Shown: in pieces, positions 34,993 through 46,469 of the stretch
Layout: every line of letters begins with the position of its first letter
Numbering within the stretch: the stretch's first letter is position 1
Assembly: GCA_028015205.1 (NCBI GenBank)
Contig: CM051517.1
Span: 54,311,455-54,375,454 of the forward strand
From: Mytilisepta virgata
Taxonomy: Eukaryota > Mollusca > Bivalvia > Mytilida > Mytilidae
DNA: 64,000 bases
Reading direction: 5' to 3'
Program-made: the position numbers and the translations under genes
The notes under the pieces: model-generated
The model's database searches: none
The model's input: only the letters and a program-made list of their open reading frames with translations
Told to the model about the DNA's origin: nothing

Positions 34993-37482
34993 ATGAATTA
35001 TTTTGGAGTGTTAATATTAATGTATTATTTTCCTCGTTACTCGATGGCAAAACACTGCAAAATAACTAGGACAGGAACAGACATTTTGTCTGATTGCTCG
35101 TCAATGGGATTGACAAAAGTACCAAGAAATATACCAAAAAACACAACCATTTTGGATTTATCTGGAAACAATTTAATCCTGATCAGTAATTATTCGTTTT
35201 ATAGGCTTGCTGATGTACAAACATTACGTTTACAGTCATCTAAAATAACATCATTTGAAGTGAATGCCTTTCTCGGCCTACATTCACTTCAAGATCTGAA
35301 CCTGAATTCAAATTTCCTGGAAACGTCTGATGAGTCATTTCCACCAGGATTATTTCGGCAAGTGCCAAACATACTTTCTTTAGATATTACCAAAAATAGA
35401 TTTGAAATACAGAAAAAATATCCAGAAGAAACTTTAAAAGATCTGTACAAACTTCAAACTTTGAGTATGAATGGTATACGTGGAGCACACTTTGGAAAAG
35501 GATTCCGTTCGTTGACTAATCTTTCAATATTAAATCTTTATCCGTGTTCTATAGAGAAGCTATTGAATGAAACGTTTGTAAATTTAAGAGAGTTACCGAT
35601 CAGTAGACTTCTTATGAAATGTCATTTAAACAAGGTTGAATCAGGAGCTCTGCAGACATTTCAATCAATAAAATATTTAGAAATATTTGATAGTATGGTT
35701 TTGAAAATTTCTAAGCTTTTATGTATTCTAAGCAGTTTGAGGGACAAAAACCTCACAAGCATAATTTTTTCTAATAATTATAGAGTGACAATGGGAGCCG
35801 ATATCCTCCGAGCATCTGAATTTTCATATTTGGGTGCTGTATGCGTTCGGGAGGTAAATCTCAATAACAACCAGATAGGTTTTATTGAAAAGGGTTCAAT
35901 TTCTGAAATGAAACACAAAAACTGTATAGAAACACTAGATTTGTCTCAAAATAGGATACTCGGTGAACCGGCTGTTGCTTTAGAACTATTCCAACTGATT
36001 AGTCTAAAGAATCTTTTCATTTATGGGCAACGTCCATCCGTAGCTACTCGCTCTATCGTAAAAGACAAACCGTTCATAAATCGTAGATTGTTCCAACGTA
36101 TCCCTTCAGTGTCATTTATGTTTCGCCTACCACCGAAAATTGAGAGAATATATGCCAATAACATTGCAACTAGCAGCACTCCTTTACATAGTGTTAATTT
36201 TACCTTTGGACACAACCTTGTTCTTCTAGATTTAAATTGGACACCTTTTAGCAGATGTGATGCTGTTTTAAATGGATTGAAAAATCTACAGAGTTTGAGT
36301 ATGTCAGGGTTTAACTGTAGTATTCTAAATCCTAAGTTGATATCGTCATTTACAAATATACGTAAATTAGAGAGCAAAAGTGCTTCCTTGGGCATAGGAT
36401 TGCGAAGAGATAAAAAAGGGGTGTTCCTAAAAGGTTTGGAGAATTTAGAGCACCTAGATCTTAGAGGAAACGGTTTTACGGCATTGCATCCAGCAATGTT
36501 AAAATCACAATACAATTCTCTTAAATCTATTATTTTATCAAACAACGAATTTGCATCTATGCCTTTCGATATATCTAAATTTCGAAAACTTGAAATAATT
36601 GACCTACGAAACAACAAAATAGTATATTTCAAAGAAGAAACCACGGAGAAGCTGGAAAAATTATTTGCCAGAATTAGTGGAAAATTAAATATTTTTCTTT
36701 TTGGAAATTCATTAAGGTGCAACTGCAAGTCGGTTTATTTTATCAAATGGTTGTTTCAAACCAAAATCGTGTTAGACAGTGGCAGGAATTACTCATGTGA
36801 ATACGTTGACGGAAGTACAAAAAGTACTGTTTATGCTTTCAGAAATATTGATCAGTTAACAAAAGAATGCGTTTCGAGATTTTGGTTAATATTATCCATC
36901 TTTATCATGTTTCTGTTAATAATAATTATTGTCGGTGCCAGCGTACTTTATAAATATAGAATAACCTTGCAGTATTGGTATCTCTATATCCGAAGAAAGT
37001 ACCGAATGTATTCAAAACTGGAAGATGACGGAACGGAATACAAATACAATGCCTTTGTAGCATATCATAATGACAATTACCAGTGGGTGACTGGGCCTCT
37101 TGTAAATTATCTAGAAATTGAGAAAAAACTAAATCTTTGTTTGCATGATCGCGACTTTTTGTCGGGAAACCTGATAATAGATAATATTTTCGATGCCATT
37201 TCTCAAAGTAGGAAAGTAATATTAATCATAGACAAGAAGTTTCTGGAAAGTGAATGGTGTGGATATGAACTTGATATATCGAGAATGCGCATGTTCAGAG
37301 AAAACAAGGAAATACTCATCGTTGTATTAATGGAAAAAATTCTTCCTGAAGAAATGCCAGAATCATTGTTAAAGATCTGGAATAAAATAACTTGTCTAGA
37401 AGCTGATGAATCAGTCTTGTTGGTAGAACCAGATTTTGAGGGTTTATTTTGGAAGAGATTGTACGAATCAATCATAATATAG
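34993..37482 (+). CDS. Toll-like receptor 2 of the cluster, intact, 829 aa
   Basis: It has the same architecture as TLR 1: signal peptide, LRRNT-like start, about 19 LRRs, one LRRCT, one membrane pass, TIR. By my count about 35 residues differ from TLR 1. None lies in the TIR from YKYNAFVAY onward, and most lie in LRRs. A cluster of seven changes occurs at about residues 228-250, where TLR 1 reads MKYIEISDSVGMKISKLLI and this gene reads IKYLEIFDSMVLKISKLLC. There this gene is closer to TLR 3, so TLR 1 is the changed copy or this copy was converted. Box 2 is again RDFLSGN. A likely polyadenylation signal AATAAA lies at 37636-37641. Confidence 0.97.
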   Translation: MNYFGVLILMYYFPRYSMAKHCKITRTGTDILSDCSSMGLTKVPRNIPKNTTILDLSGNNLILISNYSFYRLADVQTLRLQSSKITSFEVNAFLGLHSLQDLNLNSNFLETSDESFPPGLFRQVPNILSLDITKNRFEIQKKYPEETLKDLYKLQTLSMNGIRGAHFGKGFRSLTNLSILNLYPCSIEKLLNETFVNLRELPISRLLMKCHLNKVESGALQTFQSIKYLEIFDSMVLKISKLLCILSSLRDKNLTSIIFSNNYRVTMGADILRASEFSYLGAVCVREVNLNNNQIGFIEKGSISEMKHKNCIETLDLSQNRILGEPAVALELFQLISLKNLFIYGQRPSVATRSIVKDKPFINRRLFQRIPSVSFMFRLPPKIERIYANNIATSSTPLHSVNFTFGHNLVLLDLNWTPFSRCDAVLNGLKNLQSLSMSGFNCSILNPKLISSFTNIRKLESKSASLGIGLRRDKKGVFLKGLENLEHLDLRGNGFTALHPAMLKSQYNSLKSIILSNNEFASMPFDISKFRKLEIIDLRNNKIVYFKEETTEKLEKLFARISGKLNIFLFGNSLRCNCKSVYFIKWLFQTKIVLDSGRNYSCEYVDGSTKSTVYAFRNIDQLTKECVSRFWLILSIFIMFLLIIIIVGASVLYKYRITLQYWYLYIRRKYRMYSKLEDDGTEYKYNAFVAYHNDNYQWVTGPLVNYLEIEKKLNLCLHDRDFLSGNLIIDNIFDAISQSRKVILIIDKKFLESEWCGYELDISRMRMFRENKEILIVVLMEKILPEEMPESLLKIWNKITCLEADESVLLVEPDFEGLFWKRLYESIII

Positions 37483-37635
37483 TTGGTTATAATGAACTGA
37501 CAGATACTGAAGTAATTTACTTGTGTTCTAAAAAAAATGTCATGTGTGCATCTGATTAAAAATTTAAAGTCAGTCAATAGTAAACTACTGAAGAACGAGC
37601 ACTGATCAACATTGATCAATTTATGTAGTTTTAAA

Positions 37636-37641
37636 AATAAA
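37636..37641 (+). terminator. Candidate polyadenylation signal of TLR 2
   Basis: AATAAA lies about 155 bp after the stop, in a block shared with TLR 3 (42257-42262) and TLR 1 (near 29264). Confidence 0.45.
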
Positions 37642-39213
37642 CGCGGACATTCGTTGTCATTAGCAGGCAAAGGATTAGATTGTTCATGTCTGTTGAATTT
37701 GTTTATCAAATTAATCATTATTTACTAGATTAGAAATATCTGGAAGACATTTCAATTTTTCATGATATAGTTGGTTATGTTGAACTGATAGATACTGAAA
37801 TTATTATTGTGGTCTGGTTGAAGGGTTGTTTAACGGTGTCCTATTGAAAAGGGAGTACTCATGAATTGATGTATGTGAATACATGTGATAATTTAAAATA
37901 AACTAGGATATTTTATATGGGAAGCCAGGAATATATTTCCCTTTTTACAAATTCAAATAAATATAATATGACAATTTGCACATAATAAGGAACGTCACAT
38001 TAATTTTGTTTTTGGTGACGTCATAATTTACGCCAAAATTAACGAATTTCACACAAAAGAAAAATATGCTCTTGTTTTCTAGGTATTACTTATAGTATAG
38101 TTATACCTGGGTACCTTTTCAGTTTAATAAAATGTTTGAGATATTCTTGATAAGACACATTGTAATAGATTTACTATTATAAATATTGTCAATACATCTT
38201 ATGTTATTAAAATACATTTGAACGATTTTATATAAATCAAAATAAAACTAGTTTAGTGTATCTGCATCCTCCTTTTTGTTTGGTCTTTCCCTGTCTCTAC
38301 ATGGAAAATAGTTCATCATATACCAATGTTTTGTCTGCATTGGATCATTGGTGTTGTGTTGAAAGCTTGCTCGCATCTTGGTTTTAAGGGAATATTAGTA
38401 AATTTCATTTTTTGAAATTTTGCAACGGTTGCCATCTTGAAACCCGCAAGTTGCTCCTTTAGACATTTGGCTTTATTTTCCAATTTGATTTGAAAATGCA
38501 CATGCAGGTTCAAATGAGGAAATGGAGAGAAAAAAATGTGTAAGTATATGTAGGCATATCATTTTGCTAGTATAGACAATTGATTAATTGCCGGATGCTT
38601 TGTAAATAAATCATTACAAATAAAACAATATATATAAAACAAATTATAGACGTCGAATAAACATTAACTATCCTCCAAAATAAAATAAAACCAATATAAT
38701 GCTACAAACAGAAACCACCTACACAGAAAGACAAGACTTGCATAAGGAAAGATATTAATTTCATAAATCTCCATGCTGCTATTGTCATACAAGTCTTGTT
38801 TTTTTGTTGTTGTGTTCAGTTTAGTTGTGTTCTCCGTCCTTGTTTTTAGGTGTCTTTATGTTGTGTCAATTCAAAAAAGCTTTCTAACGACATCCCGAAT
38901 TTGTAGATTATCATGTAATATCAGTTCCCAAATGAAATCAGATCTTTTCCATTTGCCGTAGTTTTTTGTATTTATCACTGAAAATGACCTTTCACTTGAC
39001 TTAAAATGAGCAACATGTGTGTTAGAAAAGACAGTAACTCGGTAACTGCTTACCCATTCAATCAATGGTGGAATCAATGTTGCTCATTCTGATTCATTAT
39101 CTTTGTGTGTTATATTTTTGCTCGTTTATTTGTGTATAATCGTTGGATGTGCATAATGATGCACGTTTATTGTTTTCTGTGTTTTAAGTTGTGTCTCATG
39201 TTTCTCTTTTGTT

Positions 39214-39216
<3 letters not shown>

Positions 39217-39254
<38 letters not shown>
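39217..39254. repeat. (TA)n microsatellite
   Basis: A TA dinucleotide run upstream of TLR 3. The matching place in unit 1 (about 31360) lacks it. Confidence 0.9.
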
Positions 39255-39257
<3 letters not shown>

Positions 39258-39394
39258 CATGTTATATAGATTGCTCACGTGGGAATCCTATTTCTTAAAA
39301 AAAAACATTGAAATGATAAACAATAAGAGACAGAAACTACCTTAAAGGTTAAATTGTATTAAGTATGGCTATATAATCTGTTGTGTCTGCAATA

Positions 39395-39421
39395 AATTAC
39401 CGGAAACGTTCACCACAAGTA
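39395..39421 (+). promoter_or_regulatory. Conserved upstream block of TLR 3
   Basis: AATTACCGGAAACGTTCACC lies about 200 bp before the start codon. A plausible 3' splice site (ATATTTAG, exon from about 39467) lies between the block and the ATG, so the block may be in a 5' intron or in a promoter. Confidence 0.4.
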
Positions 39422-39616
39422 CATGAGCTTAAGTGATCAACTTACTACATATAATAAAATATTTAGAAGAAATGTGACTGTGAAAATTTTAAGACAGATA
39501 CCTTAGGGATATGTTTAGAATATGTAAAAAAAGGATATCTAATGAAATGCATTTGTATTATCCTTTTTGAAAGGAAATTGAATACCCTGCAGACCTTAAT
39601 GTTTATTCATATAAAA

Positions 39617-42115
39617 ATGAATTACTTTTGTGTCATGATACATGTGATATTAATTTATTTATGTTTTGAGAACTCGATATCAAAACACTGCAAAATAACT
39701 AGGACAGGAAGAGACATTTTGTCTGATTGTTCGTCACTGGGATTAAGAAAAGTACCAAGAAATATATTGAAAAATACAACCATTTTGGATTTATCTTGGA
39801 ACAATTTAATCCTAATCAGTAATAATTCGTTTTATTGGCTTACTGAAGTACACACATTACGTTTACAGTCATCCAAAATAACATCACTGGGAGTAAATGC
39901 TTTTTTCGGTCTGCATTCTCTTCAACATCTGAACCTCAATTCAAATTTCTTGGAAATATCTGATATGTCGTTCCCACCTGGATTATTTCGACAAGTGCCA
40001 AACCTGCTTTCATTAGATATAACTCGAAACGAATTCGAAAAACAGAAAAAGTATCCAGAGGAAACTTTAAAAGATTTGTACAGACTCCAGGCCTTGAGTA
40101 TGAATGGGATACTCGGGGCAAACTTTGGATTAGGATTCCGTTCATTAACTAATCTTTCAAACTTGTATCTTTATCCGTGTTTTATAACAGAACTATTGAA
40201 TGAAACGTTTGTTAACTTCAGAGATTTACCGATCATCAGAATTCAATTGACATGTCGTTTAAACAAGATTGAACCAGGAGCGCTGCAACCATTCAAATCG
40301 ATAAAATATCTAGAAATATTTGAAAATATGTTTTTAAAAATTTCAGATCTTTTAGTTATTCTAAGCACTTTAAAGGACAAGAATGTTACTAGAATAGATT
40401 TTCATAGGAATTATATGGAACGAACGGGAGCCGATATATTACACGCATCTGAGTTTTCATATTTGGGCGCAGTATGCGTTAAGGAAGTTAATCTTAAACA
40501 TAATCAAATAAGTTTAATTGGAAAGGGTTCAATATCTGAAATGAAATATAAGAATTGTTTAGAAAAACTTGATCTTTCTAGAAATAACATATACGGTGAT
40601 GTTACCGTCGCTTTCGAACTATTCAAACTTACAAGTCTAAAAGAACTGATTATCTCGAATCAAAATCCAACCACAGTTTCTTACTCTGTTTTAGAAAACG
40701 AACAGTATATTAACAATATCGTGTTTCCAAATACCTCTTCAGTTTCATATATGTTTCGGCTACCACCAAAAATTGAGACAATAATTGCAAATAACATTGC
40801 TATGCATAGCAATCCATTAGTTAATATAAATTTTACCTTTGGAAACAACGTTGTTCTTCTAGATTTAAATTGGACACCTTTTAGCAGATGTGATGCTGTT
40901 ATAAATGGATTGAAAAATCTACAGAGTTTGGGTATGTCAGGGTTTAACTGTAGCATTCTAAATCCTAAGTTGATATCGTCATTTACAAAAATACGTACAT
41001 TAGAAAGCAAAAGTGCTTCATTGGGTATAGGATTGCGAAAAGATACCAAAGGGGTGTTCCTAAAAGGTTTGACAAATTTAGAGCACTTAGATCTTAGTGG
41101 AAACGCTTTTAAGACATTGTATTCTGCTACGTTACAATCACAATACAATTCCCTTAAATGTATAATTTTATCGAACAACGAGTTTGCGTCTATGCCTTTT
41201 GATGTATCTAAATTTTCGAAGTTAGAAAATATTGACTTAAGAAACAACAAAATAAAATATTTAACAGATGAAACTATGGGTGCGTTAGATAAACTAACCA
41301 TTAAATCTGGTATTAAACTGCAGGTGTCTCTTTTCGGAAATTCATTTCAGTGCAACTGCAAGTCGCTCCAATTTCTGAAATGGTTGTTTCGAACAAACAT
41401 CATGCTGGACAGTGGCGGGAATTACTCATGCGAATACGTTGACGGAAGTACAAAAAGCACTGTTTATGCTTTCAGAAATATCGATAAGATAACGAAAGAA
41501 TGTGTCTCGAGATTTTGGTTGATACTATCCATCTGTATCATGTTTCTTTTAATAATAATTATTGTCGTTGCCAGTTTTGTTTATAAATATAGAATAACCA
41601 TTTTATATTGGTATCTTTATATCCGAAGAAAGTATCGGATGTATTCAAAACTGGAAGATGACGGGATTGAATACAAATATAATGCCTTTGTAGCATACCA
41701 TAATGACAATTACCAATGGGTATGTGGACCCCTTTTAAACTACCTAGAAAGAGAGAAAAAACTAACTCTTTGTTTGCATGATCGTGACTTTGTGTTGGGA
41801 AACCTTATTGTAGATAACATCTTCGATGCCATTTCTCAAAGTAGGAAAGTGATGTTAGTCATAGGTAAGAAGTTTCTAGAAAGTGAATGGTGTGAATATG
41901 AACTTGATATATCGAGAATGCGCATGTTCAGAGAAAACAAGGAAATACTCATCGTTGTATTAATGGAAAAAATTCTTCCTGAAGAAATGCCAAAATCATT
42001 GTTGAAGATCTGGAATAAAATAACTTGTCTAGAAGCTGATGAATCAGTCTTGTTAGCAGAACCAGATTTTGAGGGTTTATTTTGGAAGAGATTGTACGAA
42101 TCAATCATGGTATAG
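39617..42115 (+). CDS. Toll-like receptor 3 of the cluster, intact, 832 aa
   Basis: The frame is open from 39542, but I chose 39617 because MNYFCVMIHVILIYL aligns with the start and signal peptide of every paralogue; the 25 extra residues upstream look like translated 5'UTR. The layout is signal peptide, LRRNT-like CKITRTGRDILSDCSS, about 19 LRRs, LRRCT (QCNCKSLQFLKWLF), membrane segment, TIR. Box 1 is YNAFVAY, box 2 is LCLHDRDFVLGN with Leu replacing the BB-loop Pro, and box 3 is FWKRLYESI. Its first 100 codons are duplicated in the fragment at 31735, so this is the parental gene at the duplication breakpoint. A candidate AATAAA lies at 42257-42262. Confidence 0.97.
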   Translation: MNYFCVMIHVILIYLCFENSISKHCKITRTGRDILSDCSSLGLRKVPRNILKNTTILDLSWNNLILISNNSFYWLTEVHTLRLQSSKITSLGVNAFFGLHSLQHLNLNSNFLEISDMSFPPGLFRQVPNLLSLDITRNEFEKQKKYPEETLKDLYRLQALSMNGILGANFGLGFRSLTNLSNLYLYPCFITELLNETFVNFRDLPIIRIQLTCRLNKIEPGALQPFKSIKYLEIFENMFLKISDLLVILSTLKDKNVTRIDFHRNYMERTGADILHASEFSYLGAVCVKEVNLKHNQISLIGKGSISEMKYKNCLEKLDLSRNNIYGDVTVAFELFKLTSLKELIISNQNPTTVSYSVLENEQYINNIVFPNTSSVSYMFRLPPKIETIIANNIAMHSNPLVNINFTFGNNVVLLDLNWTPFSRCDAVINGLKNLQSLGMSGFNCSILNPKLISSFTKIRTLESKSASLGIGLRKDTKGVFLKGLTNLEHLDLSGNAFKTLYSATLQSQYNSLKCIILSNNEFASMPFDVSKFSKLENIDLRNNKIKYLTDETMGALDKLTIKSGIKLQVSLFGNSFQCNCKSLQFLKWLFRTNIMLDSGGNYSCEYVDGSTKSTVYAFRNIDKITKECVSRFWLILSICIMFLLIIIIVVASFVYKYRITILYWYLYIRRKYRMYSKLEDDGIEYKYNAFVAYHNDNYQWVCGPLLNYLEREKKLTLCLHDRDFVLGNLIVDNIFDAISQSRKVMLVIGKKFLESEWCEYELDISRMRMFRENKEILIVVLMEKILPEEMPKSLLKIWNKITCLEADESVLLAEPDFEGLFWKRLYESIMV

Positions 42116-42329
42116 TTGGTTATGATGAACTGATAGATACTGAAGTAATTTACTTGTGTTCTAAAAAAATGTCATGTGTGCGTCTGATTGAAAGTTTAAA
42201 GTCAGTCAGTGGTAAACTACTGAAGATCGAACACTGATCAATTATGTAGTTTTAAAAATAAACGAGGACATTCGTTGTCATTCACAGGGAAATGATTAGA
42301 TTGTGCATGTCAGTTGACTTTGTTTATCA

Positions 42330-42530
42330 TAATGTGGTATTTTACTCGATCACCCACTGAAAAGAAACAGCGGGTGGTATTTTATACTGTCATCCGCTCA
42401 TAAAATTCAAGATATTCAGTATAATAAAATAAATTACAAATTTCTAAGAGGGTGACGGAGTATATTGTAACCCCTCTAAAAACATTATCAACCTCGGCTT
42501 CGCCCTCTTAGAAAGGTGTTATTTATATAT
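42330..42530. repeat. Two adjacent small inverted repeats
   Basis: GTGGTATTTTACTCGATCACCC is answered inversely by GGGTGGTATTTTATACTGTC in loose form. TTTCTAAGAGGGTGACG at about 42439 is answered by CGCCCTCTTAGAAA near 42505, with CCTCGGCTTCGCCCTC between. They are probably small foldback elements 3' of TLR 3. Confidence 0.5.
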
Positions 42531-43780
42531 AGTAATACTTTTACTGTAATTTTAATGAAATATATCAGATAGTGCTGAAAAAGCAGTTTTAAAATGCACA
42601 CAGTAATTAATTGACGGTTATAAAAATTGTGTTTTTTTTACAGTTCAGAGCTTAAGCATAACTGGTGAATCGTTTGTGCGCATGTTATGCATAACAATAA
42701 GTAACAAAGAATTAATTAACTCGTTTTGTGGTATTCAATATTTTTTGGGATAATACATTTGTATGTTAAAAAAGTGCTTCAAAAATTTAGGCAAATCAAT
42801 TCTGCCAAAAAGCCAGGATCCCGGACGAATATAATTGTTCCTCTTTTCAGCGATTGATAAACAGTTTTACTATAATCATCGTCGATTGAAAAATTGTCTT
42901 TAAATATGACATTCTGGAAAATGTTAAAGAGGGAGACATTTATCTGTATCGATACGTGTTGAAAAGTTGATAATTACCAATTTCCGAAAGATCTTAATTA
43001 ATTATTTTCAAATTGCCAATATTGTAAACAGATTATGACAGTCATTAAAGTAATAATTTATCACCTTAAAACAGGAAGTATGCATTTAATATACTTGAGT
43101 TAAATCTCCCTCATACTCTTAAAACTTCCTTATTTCAACAAACGATTTCTCAATAGATTTAAATCATGCGTGAATGTAATAAAAAATTATGGACTTTGAT
43201 TTGTGGCACAACTAGCATCTCCCAACATTAGGCTCAAATCAACAGAAGTGAGAAAAGAAATATTGGAGCTAGGTGTATAATAGAAAAATCCAATGAAAAT
43301 TTAAATTAACATTATTAACGGCAATACGTTAATAGTATCATAAACATTTTTCATCAGTTTTTAACTCATTAAATACATTCTAAAATTGGTAACAACAAGA
43401 AGTTATCGTCCTTTGATTATGATTAGTTTAGATGATAGAGGAAATTTATGTTGCAGGAGACATTTAATTCTGCCCTTTTCGCTGCCATTTGAAACTTTTC
43501 TTTAAAAAAAATTCTTCCCCCTCTCCCCCAAAATGTCGAATGGTTTTTCCTTGAAAGAGTTTTTTTTTAAATCACTAACACATTTGTTGACAAAATTAGA
43601 ATATATTTATTTTCTTTTCATGTAAATTTCGATAGTAGAAAAGCTTGCAATATTACTTGTAAAATGTTAAATCAGGTTTTTCTAGCACAACGAAGAAGAA
43701 AATGTGGCTTATTGTGGTGCTTGTGATTCCAATATCAAAATAAAAAGTATATAATATTTTCCCTATAAATAGTACCCGTT
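42531..43780. other. Intergenic DNA, no gene seen
   Basis: AT-rich sequence without recognisable frames or repeats. Confidence 0.5.
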
Positions 43781-43919
43781 ATAATATGGCTTTATATAAC
43801 GTTATACATGTAACTAGCATTCAGATTGCATTATATTACACGAAAACATTTGATTCTGTATTAACGGAAATGATATCGATCAATGACAATAAAGTTTATA
43901 CTAGTCATAAAAAATACGA

Positions 43920-44400
43920 CCTCAAGAAGAACTTTGTTAGTTATCAGTTACCTCTGACTTTCGACAAAGAGGATTACTGCTGTCACAAAATCTTCTTAAC
44001 TAGGGTTTTATCAGGGATAAGTTGATTTCATCACTTAGGAAAGTTTACGGTCGTCATCACTAATTGATTGACCATAACAGTGTTCCAATATCTAAGATGA
44101 TGTTGGACCTGTTCCCACTGTCGTAACATTTCATGTGCCTTCACCGATTTCTGACTTCCCCCCGAATTGACTTTGTTGAACTTCACGGCGGATGCCGTAT
44201 ACGGAGCAGGAACTGCTTACCCTTCCGGAGCACCTGGGTTCACTCCTAATTTTTATAGGAATTCGGGTTGTTCATTGTCTTTTAGTTTTCTGTGTTTATC
44301 TGTTGTGCTTGTGGTTGTTCATTTGTCTTCCCGGGTTTGTCTTTTCAATGGATTGCGTTTTTTTGATTGCTCCTTAGGTATATTTGTCCCTTTTCTTTGA
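43920..44400 (+). repeat. Dispersed repeat, plus orientation
   Basis: It contains TTCGACAAAGAGGATTACTG, GGATAAGTTGATTTCATCAC, CCACTGTCGTAACATTTCATG, AACTTCACGGCGGATGCCG and CTTACCCTTCCGGAGCACCTG. It is repeated in reverse orientation at about 46470-46990. Short open frames of 60-79 codons within it are shared between the copies and come from the repeat. Confidence 0.7.
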
Positions 44401-44729
44401 CAAGCATGTACATACCGAATAATGAATAAGCTATATCACCAATGCCTCAACTTTCATTGTTTTATAAGAATTTGGAGAGAACACCAGACTTGCTATTAAA
44501 ACTTAGTCAATCAATTATCTTTGATAATTTATGTATAAGAACTAATAAAATTTCAAACATTCTTAATTGAAGTCTTATTTTAGATTTTTTCATTTAGTAG
44601 AGCGACATTATTCGACCTGCAGGTATGAGTGCATTAGCTAGTTTTACAGTTAAAACGGGCATATTCTGACCCTGCTATTTAAATTATATACCGTCCACTC
44701 TCATTTTCAGTCTAGCAAGCGGTCACCTT

Positions 44730-45015
44730 GTTGGTAATCATATTGTATTGGTTCTGATAGTGTGGTTTATACACCTGCGTGTCATTAAAGATAAGATAAG
44801 GGGGGAGGTTTGGATCGACATAAAACTGGTTTAATTCCACCACTATTTAGTGTCTGTACCAAGTGAAACTATCATGACCCTCTTTTGTGTTCATGTTTGA
44901 GTTTTGTACTACTTTATGTTATTTTTTGTACGGCATTTTGTAAGTTGGGTTGCTTTGATTGATTGGTATGTTATTGTTGACCTTTCTTGTTATCCATTTT
45001 GTTGTTTATTAATGG
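44730..45015 (+). repeat. Dispersed repeat, minisatellite-source family, second copy
   Basis: It is collinear with 25540-25834: TATTGGTTCTGATAGTGTGG, CCACCACTATTTAGTGTCTG, TTTATGTTATTTTTTGTACGG and GATTGATTGGTATGTTATTG, then CATTTTGTTGTTTATTA. It has two ATGTTATT words 52 bp apart, at positions equivalent to the ends of one minisatellite unit. Confidence 0.65.
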
Positions 45016-45058
45016 CAATAGAAGGGTTCAAACCTGGAACTTCTTATTTACTAAACTT

Positions 45059-45105
45059 TGAGAAAGAGAGAAAGAGAGAAAGAAAGAAAGAAAGAAAGAA
45101 AGAAG
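45059..45105. repeat. (GAAA)n microsatellite
   Basis: A run of GAGA/GAAA tetranucleotides directly after the dispersed repeat. Confidence 0.9.
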
Positions 45106-45477
45106 CGACAAACCTAACCATGCCGGTTTATTTTCACACCCTTTTAATATTCCGTCAGAAAATTATTAAGAGAATATAATATATCTGATGTTAATGTATA
45201 CCAATTTATAAAACATTTATTTAAAACATTTTAAATTGAAATTTAGCTTGAGTTCATTTTTTAAACTGCTAAGAGTTATCGCACTCTGGGAGTCAGTTAC
45301 AGATCTTTGTAGGCTTGGAGATATGGTTCATCCTCATGCTCCTGCTTACAGACTTATTGAATAAAAATATTCTTGAAATGAAACCGTTGAATTCCAAATT
45401 AAATAATGTCACAATATAAAAACTAGACTGAGGCAGTCGGAAACGACAGCTGTCCCTGCACTTCCCAAATGCTGTAC

Positions 45478-46125
45478 GCAAATTTTGGAAAATTAAAATT
45501 CTAAAGCCTTAATGCGCATCTATATACAGTGTGTGACAATACCGTAAAGAAATTAGATACATAAAATTAAAAATGAAAGAGGAGTTTAGGTCACAAGCTT
45601 AAATTCCCAATTTTCAAAATTCAACTCCAGAGGGCCCCGAGTTCTGAAAATCAAAATTCTAAAATCTTATTGCACATCGACATATAGTATGTGACAATAC
45701 AGTATAGCAATTACATGCATAAAATAAAAAATAAAAGAGGAGTTTAGGTGACAACCTTAAATTGACAATTTTCGACATTCGACCCCTGTGGCCCACAATT
45801 TTTGAAAATATATATTCAAAAACCTTATTGCACATCTACATACAGTATGAGATAATACTGTATCGACATTAAATGCATGAAGTAAAAAATGAAAGAGTAG
45901 TTTAGGTCAAAGGTTTCAATTCTTAATTTTTAAAATTCAACCCCTGTGTGTCCGAATTTTTGAAAATCAAAATTCTAAAATTTTATTGCGCATCCATATA
46001 CAGTATGTGACAATACTGTATATAGATTAAATGCATGAAAAAAAATGAAAGAGGAGTTTAGGTCACAAGCTGTGACAGACAGACGGACAACAAAATCCCC
46101 GAACCTCTTCGAAATGCGGGGATAA
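45478..46125. repeat. Tandem repeat of about 156 bp, four diverged copies
   Basis: The module GAGGAGTTTAGGTCACAAGC occurs near 45580, 45736, 45894 and 46050, each preceded by TATTGCACATC-like and TGTGACAATAC-like words. The last copy runs into TGTGACAGACAGACGGACAAC and CTTCGAAATGCGGGGATAA. It is non-coding and probably part of a dispersed repeat. Confidence 0.75.
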
Positions 46126-46469
46126 TAAAAACGGATAACTAATTAGCTGAAATAGTAAAACAATCTCTTTTACACTTTTTACTACAATTGTTCAGTTATG
46201 TTTCCAAATACTTGTATTTAATTCTAAATTAAAAAAATTTATAATATAAATGATAGACGTGATAATATAAAATTTGAAGTGCAATAAACCTAACTGTCTT
46301 CACTCTCTAGAATTACTGGGAAGATGAATTTCCAATGACGTTTTCTTCTAAATCCTTGAGTAAAGAAATTAATTATTTAAAACAGTTTGATGCTATTGGT
46401 TTTTAAAAATGTTTTCTCGTTGTTGTCTCCATAATACCTGCATGTTAATTCGTTTATCTATGTGTTAGC

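Larger units (their letters stand above)
32034..39917 (+). repeat. Tandem segmental duplication, unit 2 (contains TLR 2 and the start of TLR 3)
   Basis: This is the direct repeat of unit 1. It carries an insertion of about 440 bp at 32127-32566 with foldback structure, and about 330 bp at 38517-38847 not present in unit 1. It runs into the intact TLR beginning at 39617; the homology to unit 1 ends about 100 codons into that gene. The breakpoint inside the gene indicates that unequal exchange or a replication-based tandem duplication created the pair. Confidence 0.9.

Noticed and set aside
39542..39616. Upstream Met as the start of TLR 3
   Set aside because: The 25 added residues have no counterpart in paralogues, and they put the hydrophobic signal segment in the interior.
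44167..44400. 77-codon frame resembling the minus-strand frame at 46465-46758
   Set aside because: The likeness comes from a dispersed nucleotide repeat; no conserved start and no domain.
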